Shown here: piece after piece, positions 6,947-14,607 of the stretch
Layout of the letters: every line of letters begins with the position of its first letter
How positions within the stretch are numbered: position 1 is the first letter of the stretch
Source: Pseudomonadota bacterium
GTDB lineage: Bacteria; Pseudomonadota; Alphaproteobacteria; Rhizobiales; Hyphomicrobiaceae
Direction of reading: 5' to 3'
Assembly: GCA_023416575.1 (NCBI GenBank)
Contig: JAEZHL010000347.1
Span: 1-17,768 of the forward strand
DNA: 17,768 nucleotides
The notes under the pieces: generated by a model
Told to the model about the DNA's origin: nothing
Databases searched by the model: none
What the model saw: the letters and a program-made list of their open reading frames with translations, nothing else
Position numbers and translations under genes: made by a program

Positions 6947-9610
6947 TCAGGCCACTGCCGCCGCCGGCTCGGGCTCGCGCTTCAACCGTGGGCCGTCGAA
7001 TTTCAGAACTTGGTCGAAGTCCTGGGCTCCGGCCACATCCGGCACCGCGGCGATCAGGGTTCTTCCACGCATGATCTCCTGCAGGCGCTTCAGGATGACG
7101 TTGGCCTCGCTCGGCCCATAGACAGAAAGCGCGCCATCCAGAACGAGAATATCCGGGCGCTTGACGAGGCAGCGGGCGATGTTGATGGCCGCGCGCTGCG
7201 GTCCATAGAGCAGCCGTCCGCCCAGACCGACCTCGGTATCGAGGCCGATGCGATAGATCACCGGCTCCAATCCGAGCCGCGCCACCGTCGCACGGACCAC
7301 CTCCCAGACGCGCTTCTCGGCCTTGGTGCCGGCGAAGGCGATACGCCCGAACAGGATGTTGTCGCGAATGGGGGCCGCCATCATGATCTTCGACGGATCG
7401 TAGAATTCGATGCGGCGGACATAGTTGCGCGGCAGGTAGCGCATGAAGCTGCCGCGTGCTCTCAGAAGCCGGTCGTCGAACGCCTTGTCGAGCAGGTTGA
7501 GGCGGTGGCGCGGCTCGATGTAGCCGAGGGCGAGCCCGATGAGCCGCGTGCGGCCACCGGCCGGCAGACGCGTCCGCCCGCCCGCCTGGCGGACGATATC
7601 CGTCAGGCGCTGATAATGCTCCATCTCATCGGCGCGGATGAAGGAATAACGCTCGAACAGCGGATGCCCGGGTGGCAGCCCAGCGAACATTTCCGCCGTC
7701 ACCTCCGCGATCCTGAGGCCGAGCTCGATCAATGGCTCGTCGAGCGCCTCAGCCTCCAGAATCGAGCGCAGGTAGGTGTCGGCGGCCATCTCGCCGCCGG
7801 TGAGGCCGTCGCCGACAGGAACGCCGAACAGCAGGTTCTCGCCGATTGTCGCGTGAACGTTATATCGAGCAGGATCGAACGGCTCGACGAGATGATTGAG
7901 GTTCTCGGCACTCAGGCGGTCCTGCACCTCCCGGCGGGCCTTGATCAGGCAATCCACCGCCTCTGACGGCGTTCCCGGCCCGAGCCGGCCGTTGAGTCCC
8001 AGTTCATAGATCTCCTCCTTCAGGCCCGTGACCTCGAGGGCCTCTAGAATCGCAGCATCGAGCTCGGCTGCGGAGCTGACACCGGCCGCCTCGTAGTCGA
8101 TCCAATCGTCATCGGAGTAGTTCGAGATTTCGCCGTTGAGCAACGCCTCATCGAGCCCGTTGTGACCGGTGGCCTCCTTCGGGGCGGCGGAAAGCGGAGC
8201 CACGCGCCGGAGCGAGTACGTCACATTCTCGCGGATCGAACCGGCGAACAGCAGCGGCTCTGGACCCGCGTAGGCGATGACGCGTCCGGCGGTCTCGTCC
8301 GCCAGCTCGGAAAGGTCGCGATTACCAATCTGGACCGTTCCCTGATACTCGGTAATCTGCCGCCCGAGAACCTTGGCCAGCACCTCGCGGCCACTCCCCC
8401 CGGCCCCGGCCAGTGCCAGCTGCGAGGGGCGCTCGACTGTCAGACTCACGCCGTCGAGCAGCGGCGACCCGCGCCGGTCGAGCACCTTGAGGCGATCGAT
8501 CCTGATCGGGCCCTTCAGGCTCTCCAGCTCGCCATCGCTTGGCTCGGGCAGCAGCTTGTCGACGGTGAATTGCGCCACGACCTGCTGGTATTTGACACCG
8601 ACGTCGATGCGCTGCTGATCCCAGTCGATCAGCTCTTTGATAGGCGGCGGCAACTCCCGGTAGGCACCGATGACGGCGATGAGCTGGCCCAGATCGAGCG
8701 AGCCTTGGAGGGCGAAATACCCGCCGACGGAATAGAAGAAGAACGGCGTGACCTGCGCCAGCAGATTGTTCAGGTACTTGACCGCGAACTTGCGCTTGAA
8801 CAGGGCAACGCGAATGTCGAACAATTGCCCGAGACGGCCGCTGATCTCGGCCTTGTCATAGTCCGCGGTGCCGTGAATGTGCACGGCGGGGGCGGCTTCG
8901 ACGACCTCGCCGATGCGCCCGGCAAGATGGCGGGAGGCGATCTGGCGCTCGCGGCCGAGCCGGATCTGCTCGCGCCGCAATCTCGGGATGATGAATGCCT
9001 GGACACCTACGACCGCCAGGGCGATGAGACCCAGCCAGACGTTCTGGATGAGGATGAAGAAGAGCGCCGTCAGCGCCTGGGTGCCCAGAAACACCGGCTG
9101 AATGAACGCATCGCCGACGAAGCCGCCGATCGGATCGACCTCGTCCTTGATCATGCTGGCCGCTTCGGAGGGCTTGACGGCGCGGATGTCCTCGGGGCGG
9201 AAACGCAGCAGGATCGCAAACAGCTCGAACCGCATCCGGCGCAGGATCCGCTCGCCCAGCACGCCCTTGCGGATGTTGATGACGTACTTGAAGGCGCCGT
9301 TCACCAGCACGAGGGCCAAGAACAGGAAGCTCAAAGCCAGCAGGTATCCGAGCTGGGTCAGTTCCAGGCCGGGAAGGACAGTGGTTTTGCCGCCACCGAG
9401 GAACGCGGGCCAATTGATCGTCCAGTGGAACACCCGCGCCGTTTGCGCGCCATCCGGGAAGGCGCCGCCCTGCAATGCTCCGCTCACAATCATTCTCGGA
9501 ATATCGAGCGAAGCGAAGTAAAAAGGCAGAGAGGCGAGGATCAGCACAAGGATGCCGATCTGCTCGCGCCGACTGTGGCGCCAGACGAACCGAAAGAGGT
9601 TGGTGTCCAA
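6947..9610 (-). CDS. Degenerate ABC exporter-like protein with expanded, repeated nucleotide-binding region
   Basis: This encodes 887 residues. The N-terminal half (to about 355) is an ABC exporter transmembrane domain with hydrophobic segments near 18-42, 86-112, 163-210 and 279-315. The C-terminal half is an altered ATPase. The Walker A-like GAGGSGRE (402-409) has Arg for Lys. The Q-loop region AYAGPEPLLF has Gly449 for Gln. The signature is LYGPQ (801-805), the Walker B ILVLDG (821-826) lacks the catalytic Glu, and the H-loop region reads AAVPDV with no His. Between Q-loop and signature are about 340 residues instead of the usual roughly 85. They contain repeats of the xIxENxxFG motif (458, 588, 747) and a second worn signature/Walker B, LPAGG (682-686) with LNLLDK (704-709). 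TTG 9610 is the likely start: AGGA is 8 bases upstream, and it avoids overlap with the divergent gene at 9714. ATP hydrolysis is doubtful. A structural, sensory or lipid role is possible. cyaC follows. Confidence 0.85.
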   Translation of the reverse strand: MDTNLFRFVWRHSRREQIGILVLILASLPFYFASLDIPRMIVSGALQGGAFPDGAQTARVFHWTINWPAFLGGGKTTVLPGLELTQLGYLLALSFLFLALVLVNGAFKYVINIRKGVLGERILRRMRFELFAILLRFRPEDIRAVKPSEAASMIKDEVDPIGGFVGDAFIQPVFLGTQALTALFFILIQNVWLGLIALAVVGVQAFIIPRLRREQIRLGRERQIASRHLAGRIGEVVEAAPAVHIHGTADYDKAEISGRLGQLFDIRVALFKRKFAVKYLNNLLAQVTPFFFYSVGGYFALQGSLDLGQLIAVIGAYRELPPPIKELIDWDQQRIDVGVKYQQVVAQFTVDKLLPEPSDGELESLKGPIRIDRLKVLDRRGSPLLDGVSLTVERPSQLALAGAGGSGREVLAKVLGRQITEYQGTVQIGNRDLSELADETAGRVIAYAGPEPLLFAGSIRENVTYSLRRVAPLSAAPKEATGHNGLDEALLNGEISNYSDDDWIDYEAAGVSSAAELDAAILEALEVTGLKEEIYELGLNGRLGPGTPSEAVDCLIKARREVQDRLSAENLNHLVEPFDPARYNVHATIGENLLFGVPVGDGLTGGEMAADTYLRSILEAEALDEPLIELGLRIAEVTAEMFAGLPPGHPLFERYSFIRADEMEHYQRLTDIVRQAGGRTRLPAGGRTRLIGLALGYIEPRHRLNLLDKAFDDRLLRARGSFMRYLPRNYVRRIEFYDPSKIMMAAPIRDNILFGRIAFAGTKAEKRVWEVVRATVARLGLEPVIYRIGLDTEVGLGGRLLYGPQRAAINIARCLVKRPDILVLDGALSVYGPSEANVILKRLQEIMRGRTLIAAVPDVAGAQDFDQVLKFDGPRLKREPEPAAAVA

Positions 9611-9639
9611 TGCGCAAGTCCTGGGGGTTGAGATCTTGG

Positions 9640-9668
9640 AACGTAGTGGCCGTGAGGGCGGGCGGCAA
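9640..9668 (-). promoter_or_regulatory. Candidate promoter of the ABC-like gene
   Basis: On the minus strand, TTGCCG (9668-9663) and TACGTT (9645-9640) are 17 bases apart. The transcript would start about 23 bases before the TTG start, leaving room for the AGGA ribosome site. Consensus match is moderate (4/6 and 3/6). The site lies in the 103-base divergent gap, which must also carry the promoter of the glycosyltransferase gene. Confidence 0.3.
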
Positions 9669-9713
9669 GTTGCAGCCAACGCTATCCTTTCGCGTATAAC
9701 GCGAGGGCTCGCC

Positions 9714-10826
9714 ATGAGGATCGCCTTCTATTCGCCCATCAAGCCCCCCGACCATGCGGTTCCGTCGGGCGATCGGCTGATGGCAAATCTGCTGATCAAG
9801 GCGCTGGCAGCCGGTGGCCACGATGTCCGCATCGTAAGCCGTCTCAGAACCTATTCGTCCGAGCCGGATGCAGAATTTTACGCCATCCGCAAATCGGGAG
9901 CGCTCGCCGAGGCCGAGCGGCTGATGGACGCCTGGTCGTCCCCCGAAGCCGACTGGCGGCCGGAGTGTTGGTTCACGTATCACACCTATTACAAAGCCCC
10001 CGACTGGATCGGTCCGGACGTCTCGGCCCGCCTCGGCCTGCCCTACGTCACGGCGGAAGCCTCGTTCGCCGGTAAGCGCGAGGCGGAGCCATGGGCCACG
10101 TGGCAGGCGGACGTGGTGTCGGCGGTGCGCGGTGCTGCCGCCAACTTCTGCTTCACGCCGCAGGATCGGGAGGGTCTGGAGCAGCTAGCGCCGCTCGCCG
10201 GGCCGCTGGTCGACCTGCCGCCTTTCATCGACCCGCCCCCGGCGCCGCCACCGCGACGTCCCCGCTCGGCGGTCCGGATCGCTGTCGCTGCCATGATGCG
10301 CCCCGGCGACAAGCTCGCCAGCTATCGGATGCTGAGCCAGACCCTGCAGTCGCTTCTCGACCTGCCCTGGCGCATCGCCGTCATCGGCGACGGGCCGGCG
10401 CGGGCCGACGTGCTGGCCGCCTTCTCGGTCATTCCTCCCGACCGCATCGACTGGCTCGGCGAAGTCCCTCCGGACGAGGTCGCAGACGTCCTCGGGGTGT
10501 GCGATCTCTACGCTTGGCCGGGTATCGGCGAGGCTTACGGGCTGGCGTACCTCGAAGCGCAGGCGATGGGGCTACCGGTCATCGCGCAGGATACCGGCGG
10601 GACCGCATCGGTCGTCGTGCACGGTCGGACCGGCTGGCTGACGCCGCCGAACGATCTTGCATCGTATGCCTACGTCTTACGACAAATGCTGACGGACGCA
10701 GAGCTGCGGATCGGGATGGGGTTAGCCGCGAGCCGCTTCGTCCATCAGGAGCGCAGCGTCGGCGCGGCCGCAGCAACCCTTGCCGCCACGCTTGCAACGG
10801 TGGCGCAAAACCGGGGTCTGCTTTGA
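9714..10826 (+). CDS. GT4 family glycosyltransferase
   Basis: This 370-residue GT-B fold protein has an N-terminal Rossmann half starting MRIAFYSPIKPPDHAVPSGD with a flexible Gly/Ser nucleotide-sugar loop. The C-terminal half has IAVIGDGPAR (221-230) and the retaining E-x7-E motif E273...E281 in GEAYGLAYLEAQAMGLPVI. That motif assigns it to GT4, which transfers a sugar from a nucleotide sugar. The acceptor cannot be told, though envelope or exopolysaccharide glycan is likely. No signal peptide or membrane helix is visible, so it is cytoplasmic. The ATG at 9714 has GAGGG six bases upstream. The next gene, a polysaccharide deacetylase-like protein, begins about 31 bases after the stop, so the two are probably co-transcribed. 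It is divergent from the ABC-like gene. Confidence 0.92.
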   Translation: MRIAFYSPIKPPDHAVPSGDRLMANLLIKALAAGGHDVRIVSRLRTYSSEPDAEFYAIRKSGALAEAERLMDAWSSPEADWRPECWFTYHTYYKAPDWIGPDVSARLGLPYVTAEASFAGKREAEPWATWQADVVSAVRGAAANFCFTPQDREGLEQLAPLAGPLVDLPPFIDPPPAPPPRRPRSAVRIAVAAMMRPGDKLASYRMLSQTLQSLLDLPWRIAVIGDGPARADVLAAFSVIPPDRIDWLGEVPPDEVADVLGVCDLYAWPGIGEAYGLAYLEAQAMGLPVIAQDTGGTASVVVHGRTGWLTPPNDLASYAYVLRQMLTDAELRIGMGLAASRFVHQERSVGAAAATLAATLATVAQNRGLL

Positions 10827-10857
10827 TGCGAGCAATCGCGTTTCGCTGGGGAGGCTG

Positions 10858-11622
10858 GTGATCGAGAGGGCCACACGGCAGCGGTGGGGGCCGGTGCGGG
10901 ACGAGCTTCGGCGCTGGGAGGAGTCAGGGCGTGTTGCACGCCTCTGGCTTCGAGATGACGATGCGGTCACGGTGACACCGCACCTGGTACGCCTTGCAGA
11001 CCTGTGTGCCGCGCACGGCATTCCCTTCCTTGTCGCCGCCATCCCGAGCCTGGCCGGGGCGGACCTCGCGGCCTTTCTCGCGGAACAAGCGCTGGCCGAG
11101 GTCGCCGCCCATGGCTGGATCCATCACGATCACGCGATCGACGGGCGCAAGCAGGAATTCCCGCCGCATCGGCCAAGGTCGGAAATCCTGCATGAGCTGG
11201 GCCTTGCCCGCACGCGAACCGAAGCCCTGTTCTCAGCCATGGTGGTCCCCATCTACGTGCCGCCCTGGAACCGGATCGCACCCGAGATCGCCGCTCTCCT
11301 GCCCGAAGCCGGCTTCAAGACGCTGTCCGCCTTCGGTCGCGCGCCACTCCCGTCTCTGCCCGCACCCATGCGACAGTTGAATACGCATCTCGATATCATC
11401 GACTGGCGGGGGACCCGCGGCGGGCGCGAGCGGCAAGCGCTTGTCACGGAGCTCGCAGGCCACCTCGCCTGGGCGCGCGAGAACGGCGAACCTGCCATCG
11501 GCATCCTGACTCACCATCTCGTCCACGACGAAATCGCCTGGCAATTCCTCGCTGAGTTGTTCGCTGAAACCGGTAGCCATGCGGCCGTGCAGTGGTGCCG
11601 CCCCAGCGCGCTCATCTCCTGA
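10858..11622 (+). CDS. Polysaccharide deacetylase family protein
   Basis: This 254-residue protein resembles NodB-fold carbohydrate esterases. It has an Asp cluster RDDDA (DDD at 33-35) on the first strand, HGWIHHDHA (85-93) for metal-binding His, PPWNR (135-139) and LTHH (217-220) near the C-terminus. These correspond to the catalytic Asp, metal His and late His of the family. It would remove N- or O-acyl groups from a glycan, or be a relative with another substrate. No signal peptide is seen, which is unusual for an enzyme acting outside the cell and suggests a cytoplasmic intermediate. The start is uncertain. GTG 10858 has GGGGAGG directly upstream, while an in-frame ATG at 10780 would overlap the glycosyltransferase by 47 bases. 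The pairing with a GT4 enzyme suggests the same glycan pathway. Confidence 0.82.
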   Translation: MIERATRQRWGPVRDELRRWEESGRVARLWLRDDDAVTVTPHLVRLADLCAAHGIPFLVAAIPSLAGADLAAFLAEQALAEVAAHGWIHHDHAIDGRKQEFPPHRPRSEILHELGLARTRTEALFSAMVVPIYVPPWNRIAPEIAALLPEAGFKTLSAFGRAPLPSLPAPMRQLNTHLDIIDWRGTRGGRERQALVTELAGHLAWARENGEPAIGILTHHLVHDEIAWQFLAELFAETGSHAAVQWCRPSALIS

Positions 11623-11732
11623 TTTGCTTGACGCGGGACGCCGGATCGTATCGGAAGCACGACGTGTCGCGGCCGCCCGGCCCGGCTCCAACGAACGATG
11701 CAACACCTTCCCAAGCTGACGGAGATCGCGTG

Positions 11733-12191
11733 ATGACCCCCGAAGAGAAGCTGCAGGCAATGGGCCTGACGCTGCCGAACGTGCCGACGCCGGTTGCCAA
11801 CTACGTGCCTTTCAAGCTCGACGGCAAGACCTTCTACATCTCCGGCCAGGGCCCGCGCAAACCGGAGGGCGGCTATCACACGGGCAAGGTCGGCGGCGAT
11901 GTGACCGTCGAGCAGGCCTATGAGCACGCGAAGATCGCCGGCCTCGGCCTGCTCGCCGTGGCCAAGCTCGCCGCCGGTGACCTGTCGCGCGTCGAGGTGT
12001 TGAAGGTGCTCGCGATGGTCAACGGCGTGCCGGAGTTCGGCGAGCAGCCGAAGGTCATCAACGGCTGTTCGGACCTCCTCGTAGAGGTGCTCGGCGAGCG
12101 CGGCCGGCATGCCCGCTCGGCCGTCGGCATGGGGTCGCTGCCCCACAACATGACGGTCGAAATCGAAGCGATCATGCGCATCGTCGATTGA
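11733..12191 (+). CDS. RidA (YjgF/YER057c/UK114) family protein
   Basis: This 152-residue protein belongs to the longer RidA-like subgroup. YISGQGP (35-41) is the family strand near the active site, and the ARSAVGMGSLP segment (127-137) holds the conserved Arg128 equivalent to the arginine that binds the substrate carboxylate. Classical RidA hydrolyses reactive enamines/imines made by PLP dehydratases. This subgroup is less studied and could have another substrate. GGAGA ends seven bases before the ATG at 11733. The next gene is a PLP-dependent D-amino-acid enzyme, which fits a RidA partner. A strong hairpin starts right after the stop codon, so the two genes may have separate transcripts. 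Confidence 0.9.
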   Translation: MTPEEKLQAMGLTLPNVPTPVANYVPFKLDGKTFYISGQGPRKPEGGYHTGKVGGDVTVEQAYEHAKIAGLGLLAVAKLAAGDLSRVEVLKVLAMVNGVPEFGEQPKVINGCSDLLVEVLGERGRHARSAVGMGSLPHNMTVEIEAIMRIVD

Positions 12192-12195
12192 TCTT

Positions 12196-12230
12196 CGGGA
12201 GGGCGCACCCGGATCGGGGGCGCCCTTCCG
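12196..12230 (+). terminator. Strong hairpin after the RidA gene
   Basis: CGGGAGGGCGC (12196-12206) pairs with GCGCCCTTCCG (12220-12230), 11 pairs with one G-T. An inner stem CCCG/CGGG closes a three-base GAT loop. It begins five bases after the stop codon. There is no T-run after it, so termination may be Rho-assisted, or the hairpin may protect the transcript end. Confidence 0.55.
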
Positions 12231-12305
12231 TCACCCCGAATGTCGCGCAGCCGCGTCCCTGCTCTTCTTCGTCTGGGATGAAAAATTCTGTTTCCGTCCC
12301 ATTCT

Positions 12306-12334
12306 TTGCCAGCTCCGATTGGAAGCGCTATCCT
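12306..12334 (+). promoter_or_regulatory. Candidate sigma-70-like promoter of the PLP enzyme gene
   Basis: TTGCCA (12306-12311) and TATCCT (12329-12334) are separated by 17 bases and match the consensus at 5/6 and 4/6. The predicted start is about 23 bases before the ATG, with GGAG (12354-12357) in the leader. The preceding hairpin supports a separate transcript beginning here. Confidence 0.42.
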
Positions 12335-12363
12335 GCCTTCCGAATTCCAAAGCGGAGCCCCTG

Positions 12364-13449
12364 ATGAGCATCGAGAGTCTGAAGGCCCAAGTCGCGCGCG
12401 AGTTCGGCACGCCCGCCGTCGTCATCGATCTCGATCGCGTAGAGCGCAACATCGCGCGCGCCCAGGCGGTCTGCGCAGCGGCTGGCGTCGCCAATCGGCC
12501 GCACATCAAGACGCACAAGAGCCCGCTCATCGCCCGCATGCAGCGCGATGCCGGCGCCGAAGGCATCACCTGCCAGAAGCTCGGCGAGGCCGAGGTGATG
12601 GTCGAGGGCGGCCTCGACAATATCCTGATCAGCTATAACCTCTATGGCTCCGAGAAGATGGGCCGCCTCGGCGCGCTGCTGCGCCGGGCCAACGTCACCG
12701 TCGCTGCCGACAACTCCACCGTGATCGAGGGTTTGACCGAGGCGGCGCGGATTGCCGAGCGGCCGCTGCCGGTGGTGATCGAATGCGACACGGGGCGCAA
12801 GCGGGCCGGCGTGGAGACCGCCGCCGAGGCCGTCGAGCTGGCGAAGCTCGTCGCGCAACTGCCAGGGCTGGAGTTCGCCGGGTTCATGTTCTACCCGACC
12901 GAGGAGTCCTGGCCTGAGGCCCAGCGCTTCTTCGACAAGGCCCGGCAGGGTGTGCAGGACGCAGGTCTCACCCCCCGCATCATCTCCACTGGCGGCACGC
13001 CGAACCTCGCCAATGTCGGCAAGCTTGCGGGGGCAACAGAGCACCGGCCCGGCACTTACGTCTTCAATGACCGGATGATGGTCGCGTGCGGCGCAGCGAG
13101 CCTCGATGACTGCGCGCTGACCGTCTATGCGACCGTTGTCAGCCGGGCGGCGCCGGAGCGGGGCATCTTGGATTCCGGCTCGAAGACGCTGACCGCCGAT
13201 CCCGGTGGCGGCCTCGACGGGTTCGGCCTCATCCTCGAGCACCCGCAGGCGCGGATCAAAGGCTTCGCCGAAGAGCACGGCTTCCTGGATCTGACGGCCT
13301 GCAACGAGCGGCCGAAGGTCGGCGACGTCGTGCGCGTCGTGCCCAACCACGTCTGCGTCGTCGTCAACATGGTCGATCAGCTCATCGCAGTTCGCGGTGG
13401 CGAGGTGGTCGACGTGATCCCCGTCGCTGCGCGCGGCAAGCTGACCTGA
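12364..13449 (+). CDS. PLP-dependent D-threonine aldolase / D-serine dehydratase-like enzyme (alanine racemase fold)
   Basis: This 361-residue fold-type III PLP enzyme has RPHIKTHKSP (46-55), with Lys49 as the expected PLP lysine, ECDTGRKRAGV (140-150) and STGGTPN (208-214) for the phosphate site. Near the end PNHVCVVVN holds His329 and Cys331, the metal pair of the D-serine dehydratase-like C-terminal domain. Relatives cleave D-threonine or related beta-hydroxy D-amino acids to glycine and aldehyde, or dehydrate D-serine or hydroxyaspartate. Sequence reading alone does not settle which. It is cytoplasmic. GGAG lies six bases before the ATG. The RidA gene upstream could clear enamine products if the reaction is a dehydration. 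It is convergent with the permease gene downstream. Confidence 0.92.
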   Translation: MSIESLKAQVAREFGTPAVVIDLDRVERNIARAQAVCAAAGVANRPHIKTHKSPLIARMQRDAGAEGITCQKLGEAEVMVEGGLDNILISYNLYGSEKMGRLGALLRRANVTVAADNSTVIEGLTEAARIAERPLPVVIECDTGRKRAGVETAAEAVELAKLVAQLPGLEFAGFMFYPTEESWPEAQRFFDKARQGVQDAGLTPRIISTGGTPNLANVGKLAGATEHRPGTYVFNDRMMVACGAASLDDCALTVYATVVSRAAPERGILDSGSKTLTADPGGGLDGFGLILEHPQARIKGFAEEHGFLDLTACNERPKVGDVVRVVPNHVCVVVNMVDQLIAVRGGEVVDVIPVAARGKLT

Positions 13450-13511
13450 CGTAGGCAGGCAAGGGCGGCCGGCGCGCAAGTTCAGCCCACCGGCTCCTCG
13501 CTCTCAGCCCG

Positions 13512-14429
13512 TCACGGACGCGTATCGATGTCGTACAGCTCAGCAGGCTTGACCGTCAGATCGATGGCCATACGGACGCTGACGGCCAGCACGAGCAGCG
13601 CCAGCAGCACACGAAGCTGCTCGGCATTGAGCCGCCGGCCGATGCGGGCCCCGTACTGCGCACCGACAACGCCGCCGATCATGAGCGGCAGCGCCAGCAG
13701 GAGATCGACGCTGTAATTCTCCGTCGCCTGCAGCACCGTGGTGAAGCCAGCGACGAAAACCACCTGGAACAGCGACGTTCCGATCGCCACACGCGTCGGG
13801 ACCCGCAACAGGTAGATGAGTGCCGGAACGACGACGAATCCGCCGCCAACGCCCAGGATCGCTGTCAACCAGCCGACGAAGACCCCGATGACCACCACCG
13901 GAATGGCACTGACATAGAGCTTGGAGGTGCGAAACCGCCACTTCAATGGCAAGCCCTGGATCCAGGTATGCTGTCCGCCGCGGCGCGCCGAGCCCTGGGG
14001 ACGCTTGGCCACTTTGCGCAACGTCGCCAGGCTCTCAATGAACATGAGCGTGCCGACGGTGCCGAGCACCAGCACATAGCCGATCGAAATGAACACATCG
14101 AGCTGCCCGTAGGCCTTCAGGAAGCGCTGCAGGCCAACACCCGTCGTCGACCCGACGATGCCGCCCGCCAGGAGCAGCAAGCCGATCTGGACATCGACGT
14201 TCTTGCTGAACCACTGGTTGATGGCGCCCGACACCGACACGGCTACGACCTGCCCGACCCCGGTACCGACAGCCACCACGGGCGGCACCCCGAGGAAGAT
14301 CAGCAGCGGCGTGATGACGAAGCCGCCACCGATGCCGAACATCCCCGAGAGCACGCCCACGGAAAGGCCCATGGCCAGCAGCATCAGTCCGTCGACCGCC
14401 ATCCCGGCGACAGGAAGATAGATTGGCAT
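13512..14429 (-). CDS. TauE/SafE family sulfite exporter-like permease
   Basis: This 305-residue inner-membrane protein is built from two similar halves. Each has the family motif: GMFGIGGGFVITP (29-41) and AILGVGGGFVVVP (190-202). Many hydrophobic segments fit about eight membrane helices. Between the halves is a basic loop (RKVAKRPQGSARRGG, about 138-152). Members move sulfite, sulfoacetate, taurine-related or other small organic anions. The substrate here is unknown. The ribosome site before the ATG at 14429 is weak (AGG eight bases upstream), and an in-frame ATG lies at residue 10. It is divergent from an RraA-like aldolase gene with a 178-base shared control region, and convergent with the PLP enzyme gene. 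The context suggests organic-acid handling. Confidence 0.93.
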   Translation of the reverse strand: MPIYLPVAGMAVDGLMLLAMGLSVGVLSGMFGIGGGFVITPLLIFLGVPPVVAVGTGVGQVVAVSVSGAINQWFSKNVDVQIGLLLLAGGIVGSTTGVGLQRFLKAYGQLDVFISIGYVLVLGTVGTLMFIESLATLRKVAKRPQGSARRGGQHTWIQGLPLKWRFRTSKLYVSAIPVVVIGVFVGWLTAILGVGGGFVVVPALIYLLRVPTRVAIGTSLFQVVFVAGFTTVLQATENYSVDLLLALPLMIGGVVGAQYGARIGRRLNAEQLRVLLALLVLAVSVRMAIDLTVKPAELYDIDTRP

Positions 14430-14555
14430 TGGTCAGCCTGGCGCGGCGTACGATCTGGGTTCCAACACTGGGCGCGCTGGCTTGTTCCAAGTGTGAGCAT
14501 GCCCGCGTCCCGAGGTATGGATATGAGGCTTGCCTCTGGCCTTTTTCAGGGCAAC

Positions 14556-14588
14556 TGTCCAGACACTTGTCTTTAATCCCGTCAGACA
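14556..14588. promoter_or_regulatory. Candidate operator upstream of the RraA-like gene
   Basis: The near-palindrome AGACActTGTCT (14561-14572) is followed 11 bases later by a third copy of the half-site, AGACA (14584-14588). It is preceded by TGTCC (14556-14560). Arms of this kind recall GntR/FCD-type operators (TGTC/GACA). The position 20-50 bases before the ATG fits repression. A promoter-like TTGTCT...TAATCC is 16 bases apart but too close to the start codon to trust. Confidence 0.33.
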
Positions 14589-14607
14589 TAATCCCTGGAG
14601 GACACGC

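Noticed and set aside
8162..9631. A 489-codon open frame on the plus strand opposite the ABC-like gene.
   Set aside because: Composition is shadow-like (repeated Gln/Asp/Glu/Arg) and the minus frame encodes recognisable membrane and ATPase segments.
9670..9700. TTGCAG...TATAAC as a promoter of the glycosyltransferase gene.
   Set aside because: The spacer is 19 bases and the transcript start would fall in the ribosome site, so it is unlikely to serve as drawn.
14460..14494. Direct repeat TTCCAA at 14460 and 14485, with ACACT/AGTGT inverted, before the TauE gene.
   Set aside because: The arms are only 5-6 bases with a 25-base offset and no promoter fits around them, so chance is likely.
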